A stretch of DNA of 36,705 bases, from assembly GCA_016937865.1 (NCBI GenBank), contig JAFGVS010000008.1:1-36705 (forward strand). Reading direction: 5' to 3'. The notes below the pieces were generated by a model. It was not told where the DNA came from. It saw only the letters and a program-made list of their open reading frames with translations, and searched no databases. The DNA comes from Alphaproteobacteria bacterium. Its GTDB lineage: Bacteria; Pseudomonadota; Alphaproteobacteria; Rs-D84; NBLK01. Of the stretch, positions 25,494 to 30,812 are shown piece by piece (within the stretch, counting starts at the first letter, position 1; the number at the start of each line of letters is the position of its first letter). Made by a program: the position numbers and the translations under genes.

Positions 25494-25650
25494 TATGATA
25501 CACGTAAAAAAGCGTTTTATTGTTTCTTTTTCATCATCCGCCATGCGCGGATAGACATTTCATTTTTATTTATATACACTAGCACCATATTTAAATTTTG
25601 CCCCCGGGTTTCATCCCCGCAGAGGCTTAGATGCATAAGGAAGAAAAACC
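25494..25650 (+). other. Long serS leader with hairpin
   Basis: If the promoter at 25459 is used, the serS transcript has a leader of about 155 nt. It contains an inverted repeat ATCCGC...GCGGAT (about 25536-25553) and a GC-rich patch GCCCCCGGG / CCCCGC at about 25600-25620. There is no T-box signature and no convincing leader peptide. An 82-codon frame across this leader overlaps the serS start and has no SD. Confidence 0.35.
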
Positions 25651-26928
25651 ATGTTAGATAAAAACTACATTTTAGAAAACGTTGAAAAAATTGAAACCTC
25701 AGCTAAAAACAAAGGGTTCAAGGTTGACCTGAAAAAAATCATAACGCTCGGCGACGAAATCGCAGCGTTGAAAACAGAGCATCAAAAACACTTGGCGGAA
25801 AAAAACCAATTGTCTAAAAGCATTCAAAATGCGAGCGCAGATGAGCGTCCAGCCATGATTGAAAAGTCCAAAAAAGCCGGAGAAAATGCAAAAAAGATTG
25901 AATTGGACCTGGAAACAAAAGAGGTGGAATATACAGAACTGATGTTGCATGTGCCACAAGTGCATTTCGATGATGCTCCTATTGGCAAAGACGATACAGG
26001 GAATGTTGTAACGAAAACCGTCGGCGAAAAAACCAAATTCGATTTCGAGCCGAAAGACCACTACACATTGTTGGAAGAAAATGATTGGGCAAACTTTAAT
26101 ATCAGCGAAATCACAGGACCACGCGCATACTCTTTAAAAGGAAATGCTGCCCGCTTGGAACTCGCGATCCACCAATTCGTTTTGGATAAACTCATGGATA
26201 AAGGTTTTACGATGATGACGGTGCCGGCCTTGTGTAAACCACAGGCGATTTTGGACGCTGGACATTTTCCGGGCAGTGATATCGGCGCCTTAGAAAGCGA
26301 CGTGTATTTTTTAACCGGGACAGATTTATGTTTGGCGGGAACGTCAGAGATCGTGTTAAACAGCTTGCATCGTGGGGAGATCCTGGAAGAAAACCAATTG
26401 CCAAAACTCTATGCGGGATATTCACCGTGCTATCGGAAAGAGGCTGGTGCCGCTGGGAAAGATACCCGTGGATTGGTCCGTGTACATCAATTTTCAAAAG
26501 TTGAACAATTTGTGTATTGCAAGCCGGAGGAATCTCAAAAATATTTTGATAAGCTACTAACAACACTAGAAGAAATTATGATGGATTTAGAATTGTCGTA
26601 TCAATTGTTAGAGGCGTGTACCGGCGACATGGGATTTAATAAAATGCGAATGATCGATGTAGAGGCATGGGTGCCAACGCAAAATAAATACCGCGAATTG
26701 GGCAGCTGTTCAATGATTGGGGATTTTCAGGCACGTCGCACAAACACGCGGTACCGTGCGAATGCGGATGGCAAAGTCCATTATACACATACGTTGAATA
26801 ATACCGGGATAGCAACACCGCGTGTGTTGGTACCTCTGTTGGAAAACCACCAAACAAAGGACGGAGATGTCAAAATCCCAACCAAACTCCAACCGTATAT
26901 GCACGGCCTAAAAACCCTAAAAGCATAA
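25651..26928 (+). CDS. serS: Seryl-tRNA synthetase
   Basis: Charges tRNA-Ser (and tRNA-Sec). 425 residues: N-terminal coiled-coil arm (about 25-110) that grips the long variable arm of the tRNA, then the class II catalytic core with the serine/ATP motif 2 region YSPCYRKEAGAAGKDTRGL and VHQFSKVEQF, TGDMGFNKMRMIDVEAWVP, and motif 3 GIATPRVLVPLLENHQ. Two details differ from the usual bacterial form: the segment normally written ISSCSNxxDFQ is LGSCSMIGDFQ, and motif 3 has ATPR where many bacterial enzymes have AVGR. The key Arg is kept. SD AAGGAAG precedes the ATG. Confidence 0.95.
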   Translation: MLDKNYILENVEKIETSAKNKGFKVDLKKIITLGDEIAALKTEHQKHLAEKNQLSKSIQNASADERPAMIEKSKKAGENAKKIELDLETKEVEYTELMLHVPQVHFDDAPIGKDDTGNVVTKTVGEKTKFDFEPKDHYTLLEENDWANFNISEITGPRAYSLKGNAARLELAIHQFVLDKLMDKGFTMMTVPALCKPQAILDAGHFPGSDIGALESDVYFLTGTDLCLAGTSEIVLNSLHRGEILEENQLPKLYAGYSPCYRKEAGAAGKDTRGLVRVHQFSKVEQFVYCKPEESQKYFDKLLTTLEEIMMDLELSYQLLEACTGDMGFNKMRMIDVEAWVPTQNKYRELGSCSMIGDFQARRTNTRYRANADGKVHYTHTLNNTGIATPRVLVPLLENHQTKDGDVKIPTKLQPYMHGLKTLKA

Positions 26929-26943
26929 TTAAAAATAAGCATG

Positions 26944-26972
26944 AAAAAAAATCCCCTCACGGGGATTTTTTT
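26944..26972 (+). terminator. Terminator of serS
   Basis: AATCCCC-TCAC-GGGGATT hairpin between an A-run and a T-run. The same hairpin recurs after the next gene at 27345-27374. Confidence 0.92.
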
Positions 26973-26976
26973 ATAC

Positions 26977-27005
26977 TTGCTTTTATGCTGTAGAGAAATT
27001 AGAAT
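26977..27005 (+). promoter_or_regulatory. Putative promoter of the HrgC-like gene
   Basis: TTGCTT at 26977-26982, 17-bp spacer, TAGAAT at 27000-27005. Confidence 0.6.
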
Positions 27006-27051
27006 TTAACCTAAAATTGTATTAGTATTTAAAAACATAAAGGAGTAAGAA

Positions 27052-27330
27052 ATGCGAATTAATCTTAAAAAAGGCAATCATCTTGAGCAGGCTAAGGTTG
27101 GTTTTAGTTGGACAGTATTCTTTTTTGGTCCATTAGTGCCATTGTTTCGGGGGGATTTAAAATGGTTCGTCTTAACATTGGTGCTTGGTTTTCTTACGCT
27201 TGGGTTGGTCTTTTTTTACTTCATCTTTGCGTATAATATGATTTATATTAAAGGGCTTTTAAAACAAGGGTATAAACCAGCTGATAAATTTTCGACAGAC
27301 GTCCTTCGTAATAAGGGTGTTATATCTTAA
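27052..27330 (+). CDS. Small membrane protein, HrgC-like
   Basis: A 92-residue protein: basic N terminus (MRINLKKGN), an amphipathic GFSWTVFFFGPLVPLFRGDLKW segment, a membrane helix (about 42-60, FVLTLVLGFLTLGLVFFYF), then FAYNMIYIKGLLKQGYKPAD. The combination GFSWT...FGxxxPLFRGDxKW and YNxxYIKxLLxxGYxP is what I remember from small HrgC/DUF2628-like membrane proteins; function unknown. SD AAAGGAG precedes the ATG, unlike the next four genes. It is a single-gene unit between two identical terminators. Confidence 0.72.
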   Translation: MRINLKKGNHLEQAKVGFSWTVFFFGPLVPLFRGDLKWFVLTLVLGFLTLGLVFFYFIFAYNMIYIKGLLKQGYKPADKFSTDVLRNKGVIS

Positions 27331-27344
27331 TAAGAATATTGAAA

Positions 27345-27374
27345 TAAAAAAAATCCCCTCACGGGGATTTTTTT
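27345..27374 (+). terminator. Terminator of the HrgC-like gene
   Basis: Same AATCCCC-TCAC-GGGGATT hairpin and T-run as at 26944-26972. Confidence 0.92.
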
Positions 27375-27412
27375 AATACACGCAGGCATTATGTAAATAT
27401 AATAAACCAGCA

Positions 27413-27441
27413 TTGCTATTTTGAAAACGCTTTCCTACGGT
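27413..27441 (+). promoter_or_regulatory. Promoter of orphan gene 27482
   Basis: TTGCTA at 27413-27418, 17-bp spacer, TACGGT at 27436-27441. The -10 is weak, but the whole element is conserved upstream of gene 27882. Confidence 0.55.
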
Positions 27442-27466
27442 TTAAATAAGAATTAAAAATTAAACA
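27413..27466 (+). repeat. 54-bp duplicated promoter-leader, copy 1
   Basis: Matches 27827-27880 at 50 of 54 positions, covering promoter and leader down to AATTAAAAATTAAACA. The four differences include one in the -10 and none in the -35. Confidence 0.8.
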
Positions 27467-27481
27467 CTAAAAAGATTAAAA

Positions 27482-27727
27482 ATGACAGAAAAAAAAATAA
27501 GTGTTACGGTAAAAGCCGACAATATTATAATCTTGGCAAGGTTTTTTTCAAAAACAGTAGGCGTTGATTTTTTGGAAATGAAAAAAACGCTAACCGCTCT
27601 AGAAGAAGCTAAAAAAGAGCTTGGGCTTGGGAATTTGGGTAATATGAATATGTCTTCGGAAGATTTAAAAAAAGCCATAAAGCGGGTTGTAGAAGAAGAA
27701 AAACCGCCGCCACATCATTTTTATTAG
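27482..27727 (+). CDS. Orphan protein, 81 aa, function unknown
   Basis: Small, charged, probably cytoplasmic protein: an N-terminal beta-like stretch (KKISVTVKADNIIILARFF), then a helical part with KKTLTALEEAKKELGLGN and SSEDLKKAIKRVVEEEK, and a tail PPPHHFY. No family recognised. The ATG at 27482 has no SD; the leader is ATTAAAAATTAAACACTAAAAAG-like (positions 27450-27481) and almost free of G. Own promoter and own terminator. Confidence 0.68.
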   Translation: MTEKKISVTVKADNIIILARFFSKTVGVDFLEMKKTLTALEEAKKELGLGNLGNMNMSSEDLKKAIKRVVEEEKPPPHHFY

Positions 27728-27734
27728 TTCCAAA

Positions 27735-27764
27735 AATAAAGGCTTCCTATCCGAAGTCTTTATT
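27735..27764 (+). terminator. Terminator of orphan gene 27482
   Basis: AATAAAGGCTTC-CTATCC-GAAGTCTTTATT hairpin with one G-T wobble. Confidence 0.8.
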
Positions 27765-27826
27765 TGTATGTGATTTATATAACCATCTAAAAAATAATAG
27801 CTTTTTGTATATACGATAAAGGAATG

Positions 27827-27855
27827 TTGCTATTTTCAAAACGCTTTTCTAGGGT
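27827..27855 (+). promoter_or_regulatory. Promoter of orphan gene 27882
   Basis: TTGCTA at 27827-27832, 17-bp spacer, TAGGGT at 27850-27855; duplicate of the element at 27413. Confidence 0.55.
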
Positions 27856-27880
27856 TTAAATAGGAATTAAAAATTAAACA
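27827..27880 (+). repeat. 54-bp duplicated promoter-leader, copy 2
   Basis: Second copy of 27413-27466 (4 differences). It ends 1 nt before the ATG at 27882, whereas copy 1 is followed by 15 extra nt before its ATG. Confidence 0.8.
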
Positions 27881-27881
27881 T

Positions 27882-28097
27882 ATGACAAAAATCCACCTCA
27901 GAACACTGGTTCCAGTATTGGCAGAAGAGTTTGCAATAATCGCCGATGCAGATAAAAGGGACATAAAAAAAAGACTCGAAAACATGAGATTGCTCAATAA
28001 GGTTTTAGGTCTAAGAAATACGGATATCATGACCCCCGAAGCATTCGATTTGGTAATCAAAAACAGGGTTGCAATTGTGAACGAAAAATTTTGTTAA
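27882..28097 (+). CDS. Orphan protein, 71 aa, function unknown
   Basis: Small helical protein (TLVPVLAEEFAIIADADKRD, KKRLENMRLLNKVLGL, then TPEAFDLVIKNRVAIV), ending in NEKFC. No signal peptide, no membrane helix, no family recognised. It shares its promoter-leader with gene 27482, but the two proteins are not similar. The ATG at 27882 follows TTAAAAATTAAACAT directly and has no SD. Own terminator. Confidence 0.66.
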   Translation: MTKIHLRTLVPVLAEEFAIIADADKRDIKKRLENMRLLNKVLGLRNTDIMTPEAFDLVIKNRVAIVNEKFC

Positions 28098-28105
28098 TAT
28101 CAACA

Positions 28106-28137
28106 AAACAAAGACTTCAATTCTGAAGCCTTTGTTT
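28106..28137 (+). terminator. Terminator of orphan gene 27882
   Basis: AAACAAAGACTTC-AATTCT-GAAGCCTTTGTTT hairpin, closely related in sequence to the one at 27735-27764. Confidence 0.8.
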
Positions 28138-28184
28138 ATATATTCTCTCTAAATCCATATTTGCATTCAAATAATTAAACACAC

Positions 28185-28213
28185 TTGACATAAAGAAAAT
28201 TTTTTTGTAGAAT
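28185..28213 (+). promoter_or_regulatory. Promoter of orphan gene 28242
   Basis: TTGACA at 28185-28190, 17-bp spacer, TAGAAT at 28208-28213. TTGACATAAAGAAAA is identical to the start of the promoter at 2339. Confidence 0.78.
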
Positions 28214-28241
28214 TCCCGCATAACTTTAAAAATTATAATCT

Positions 28242-28391
28242 ATGGAAAAACAAGAGGATCGCGATTACTCGATGAGGAGAGTTGCCTTCGTCGGGAATAT
28301 TTTCATGTCGTATACAGGCATGAAAGCCAAAGAAGTTGCCACGGCCTTAAAAAAGGTTGATGGAGCGGAGGCTCCAATGGCAAAAAAATAG
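28242..28391 (+). CDS. Orphan protein, 49 aa, function unknown
   Basis: A very short frame with a good promoter upstream and a hairpin directly downstream. The peptide starts MEKQEDRDYSMRRVAFVGN, has IFMSYTGMKAKEVATALKKV in the middle and ends APMAKK. It is charged with one helical segment. No family recognised. The ATG at 28242 has no SD; the leader is CTTTAAAAATTATAATCT. The frame is supported by position and unit structure rather than by homology. Confidence 0.55.
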   Translation: MEKQEDRDYSMRRVAFVGNIFMSYTGMKAKEVATALKKVDGAEAPMAKK

Positions 28392-28402
28392 AAACCTTTT
28401 TA

Positions 28403-28429
28403 AAAAAACCAAAAATATTCAGGTTTTTT
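28403..28429 (+). terminator. Terminator of orphan gene 28242
   Basis: AAAAAACC...GGTTTTTT inverted repeat with an 11-nt AT-rich loop, 11 nt after the stop. Confidence 0.6.
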
Positions 28430-28447
28430 ATCAAAAAATTCGCATAG

Positions 28448-28475
28448 AAAGGCATCTTCTTCGATGTCTTTTTTT
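28448..28475 (+). terminator. Second terminator before orphan gene 28569
   Basis: AAAGGCATC-TTCTTC-GATGTCTTTTTTT hairpin of the same type as those at 27735 and 28106. It has no gene of its own, so it may be a leftover of a lost unit or a back-up terminator. Confidence 0.75.
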
Positions 28476-28499
28476 GTTTTCCCTGCTCTTAAGGAATAT

Positions 28500-28528
28500 T
28501 TGACATAGGAGTCGATTCGTGGTAAAAT
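28500..28528 (+). promoter_or_regulatory. Promoter of orphan gene 28569
   Basis: TTGACA at 28500-28505, 17-bp spacer, TAAAAT at 28523-28528: a near-consensus promoter. Confidence 0.8.
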
Positions 28529-28568
28529 GTGGCTCAAATCTAAAATTTAACTTCTAAAATATACACCT

Positions 28569-28928
28569 ATGAAAAAAATTATAATAATAATATTCCTTCT
28601 AACGGGGATATTCGAAATAAAAGCTCAGCAGGCCTTCGGGATAGATTCTATCCGGAATGAAATGCTCATAGTCATTGCGGGTTCGCCCGCAAAAACGGTA
28701 AAAAATGTACCGTTTGACTGTTGCCAAATTGCTGGAATAGGTGCAGATAGCGCCTGGATCAGCGAAAAAATAACCGTGGTTAAGAAAGACAACAAGGTTT
28801 TTCTTAAAATTAACACATTGCTACCCATGGCGGCAAAAAATATTAAAAAAATAAATGGCGAGTTTGTTCACTGCCTTTATTTTTCGGAATCTAAGAGAAA
28901 AGCGGTATTTGAATATACCCGTATCTAA
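28569..28928 (+). CDS. Exported orphan protein, 119 aa, function unknown
   Basis: Signal peptide with MKKIIIIIFLLTGIFEIKA and cleavage before QQAFG (near residue 19). The mature part is about 100 residues, with three Cys (DCCQIAGIG and HCLYF). It has several predicted beta strands (EKITVVKKDNKVFLKINTLL) and ends EYTRI. No family recognised. The ATG at 28569 has no SD and follows a leader with CTAAAATTTAACTTCTAAAA. Own promoter and terminator. The signal peptide style (AxA before Gln) is the same as in gene 2411. Confidence 0.74.
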   Translation: MKKIIIIIFLLTGIFEIKAQQAFGIDSIRNEMLIVIAGSPAKTVKNVPFDCCQIAGIGADSAWISEKITVVKKDNKVFLKINTLLPMAAKNIKKINGEFVHCLYFSESKRKAVFEYTRI

Positions 28929-28933
28929 ATAAC

Positions 28934-28963
28934 AAAAAGGGCTTTTTTAATAAGCCTTTTTTT
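28934..28963 (+). terminator. Terminator of orphan gene 28569
   Basis: GGCTT...AAGCC hairpin flanked by A-run and T-run, 6 nt after the stop. Confidence 0.8.
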
Positions 28964-28997
28964 GTATCCAGTCCACAGGATCGTGGAAAATCAATCC

Positions 28998-30086
28998 TTA
29001 CATTTGAGCGGTAAGTTGTTCTTGCATTTCAAAGGTTCCAAACACAACCCATGCAATCATAACCGAGATCAACAAAATCGCAAAAGAGTTCAAAATACCG
29101 GCTGTTCCTTGGATGCGCAGAATCGCTTCATCCAAATAATCATTTCCGATTTTTTCAAGTGCGTCTTCAAAATTATCCAGCTCGGCATAAATTTCCAAAT
29201 CGCCAATCGTTTCTTGATCTGGGAAACCAAAGCCCGTGTGTTTCAGGGCTGCCCCAAGGTTTTCCCCTTCACTCATATAATCGAGTGTTTTATCAATCCG
29301 TTCTCGCAAATACCATGTCGCGTCATCGCGTAAACTCGCCATCCCTTGGGTGATAGGGGTTCCGGATTTTGTCAGCGCCGCCAAGGATAAAAGCCAGCTC
29401 ACCCCGGTAAACAAACGATATAAATTCCACGGTGGAAATTTATCAAAAGCAACCCGGAGGCGTCCCGTCCAAAAAGGTAAAGAAAGGGCCATCAAAGAAA
29501 TCGCACCAATCAGCCCGAGGGGAAACATCCACCAATAAACGGCAATGGCATCAGACACGGAGACCAGCGTGCCCGCAACCCCGCTCCAAACAATATCACG
29601 CCCGGCGGCTTCAACCAAAGGGGGAACCAAATACACGGCAACCATAATCAAAATTAAAAAAGTTAAAAACAACAAAAACAGAGGATACGCAATTGCGCCA
29701 ATCAGGGGGGCAATAATACGTTCTGACCCTTCGGCAACATGAATCACGTGGATCAGGGCCGTTTCCAACCGGGAAACATCTCCAACGGACAACATCAACC
29801 GTTCCCGCATAGGCACCCAACCACGCAAGGCGTGCGCAAAAGTTTCCCCATTTTCCAATCGACCCTGCCAAACAGAAATCGCAATAGCGAAAGGCTCATT
29901 CGTTTTTTTTCCGTCTTTGGACGCAACCATCCATAAACGATCCAACGCATCCATCAGTGTAAAATTATTCCGCAATAACGCGGAAAGTTTCCGATAGATT
30001 TTTAAACGATGGCGCCCCGAATGCTTTACAAGCAGCTTCGCAAACCATTTTTCTGTCGCACCAAAATTCCGATTGTCATTCCGCAT
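28998..30086 (-). CDS. pilR: Type IVb pilus inner-membrane platform protein PilR
   Basis: A GspF/T2SSF-family inner-membrane protein that holds the pilus assembly ATPase. 362 residues from the ATG at 30086. It has two T2SSF-like halves: an N-terminal cytoplasmic helical part (KIYRKLSALLRNNFTLMDAL, then FAHALRGWVPMRERLMLSVG), membrane helices near 130-155 and 190-215, a second cytoplasmic part (SWLLSLAALTKSGTPITQG, ENLGAALKHTGFGFPDQE), and a final membrane helix (about 332-352). This matches PilR of R64. Neither the ATG nor the upstream in-frame TTG at 30122 has a clear SD. It is separated from pilQ by an antisense orphan gene. Confidence 0.88.
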   Translation of the reverse strand: MRNDNRNFGATEKWFAKLLVKHSGRHRLKIYRKLSALLRNNFTLMDALDRLWMVASKDGKKTNEPFAIAISVWQGRLENGETFAHALRGWVPMRERLMLSVGDVSRLETALIHVIHVAEGSERIIAPLIGAIAYPLFLLFLTFLILIMVAVYLVPPLVEAAGRDIVWSGVAGTLVSVSDAIAVYWWMFPLGLIGAISLMALSLPFWTGRLRVAFDKFPPWNLYRLFTGVSWLLSLAALTKSGTPITQGMASLRDDATWYLRERIDKTLDYMSEGENLGAALKHTGFGFPDQETIGDLEIYAELDNFEDALEKIGNDYLDEAILRIQGTAGILNSFAILLISVMIAWVVFGTFEMQEQLTAQM

Positions 30087-30152
30087 GAACAAAAGGATAC
30101 CATATTTACGAAGAGACGGCAATATACGTTTTTAAAAGAATAGAAATATGTG

Positions 30153-30181
30153 TTGACAATGTATTTGTATTGGTTTACAAT
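30153..30181 (+). promoter_or_regulatory. Promoter of orphan gene 30222
   Basis: TTGACA at 30153-30158, 17-bp spacer, TACAAT at 30176-30181: near-consensus. The complementary TTGTCA of the same bases could be a -35 for pilR, which would make this a shared divergent control region. Confidence 0.78.
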
Positions 30182-30221
30182 GTGTCTAATTAAATTAAAT
30201 ATTCACTTAAAAATTAAAGAT

Positions 30222-30704
30222 ATGAATTCAAGACTATGGTTGGTTTCTGGAAAAGAAACAAAAGAACAGAAGATAAATTTAAATGTACTTTTACCTGTTT
30301 TAAAAACTTCAACGGATATTTTAGAATCCCTTGATGGTCTTCCTCTTGCAAAATTAAATGTGGAAATGTCATCAGATTGTTTTTTGTATTGCTCTTTTAA
30401 CGAAGACGGAACGATAGAAATATCTAGTACTCTTAAAGAAGAGGAAATAGAAGAAATCAAGAAAAAGGGAACAATTTTTTCTGGGGCCGTTGCAGAAGAC
30501 ACTTACATGAAGTTAGATGGAAATGGATATTCTGTTTCAGATATTCCTGAAAACGATAAGCTTTCAAGATGGGTGCATTCGACAGAATTTTCTCTTTTAA
30601 TTAAAAAAGGAAAATGGATAGATCTTTGTTTGTTGGATACGGATCCAAAAGTTCTTACGACAGAAAAAAGAAAAATCAATTGGATGAAAATTCACTTGAA
30701 ATAA
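30222..30704 (+). CDS. Orphan protein, 160 aa, function unknown
   Basis: A soluble, charged protein with no signal peptide or membrane helix. It starts MNSRLWLVSGKETKEQKINL, has LLPVLKTSTDILESLDGLPL, an acidic helix LKEEEIEEIKKKG, a TEFSLLIKKGKWIDLCLLDT stretch, and a basic end. Several beta strands are likely. No family recognised. I chose ATG 30222, directly after CTTAAAAATTAAAGAT, because the longer frame from 30150 would start upstream of the promoter's -35. No SD. It lies between pilQ and pilR on the opposite strand and ends in a strong terminator. Confidence 0.72.
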   Translation: MNSRLWLVSGKETKEQKINLNVLLPVLKTSTDILESLDGLPLAKLNVEMSSDCFLYCSFNEDGTIEISSTLKEEEIEEIKKKGTIFSGAVAEDTYMKLDGNGYSVSDIPENDKLSRWVHSTEFSLLIKKGKWIDLCLLDTDPKVLTTEKRKINWMKIHLK

Positions 30705-30724
30705 AAGATAAAACCTAATGGTTC

Positions 30725-30749
30725 CCCAGCTTCGGCTGGGTTCTTTTTT
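30725..30749 (+). terminator. Terminator of orphan gene 30222
   Basis: CCCAGC-TTCG-GCTGGG hairpin with a stable UUCG-type tetraloop and a T-run. Confidence 0.92.
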
Positions 30750-30758
30750 ATCAAAATG

Positions 30759-30780
30759 AAAATCGCGCATAGCGCCCATA
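30759..30780 (+). repeat. Intergenic 22-nt motif, copy 2 (partner at 3260-3281)
   Basis: Same motif as 3260-3281 with 3 differences; here GCGC-ATA-GCGC makes a better inverted repeat. It lies just downstream of pilQ on the minus strand and after the orphan gene terminator on the plus strand. Confidence 0.45.
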
Positions 30781-30812
30781 GAATTAATTTCCCACAGAAT
30801 ACGGTAAATTTG

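Noticed and set aside
25413-25661. Plus-strand 82-codon frame upstream of serS as a gene or T-box leader
   Set aside because: It overlaps the serS start, has no SD, and no T-box or specifier-loop signature is visible.
26977-28963. Orphan array as an integron or prophage fragment
   Set aside because: No integrase, attC-like sites or phage genes are visible in the window; the repeats present are terminators and promoters.
29159-29936. Several plus-strand frames within pilR
   Set aside because: All are antisense to pilR, which has clear T2SSF features; none has an SD or promoter.
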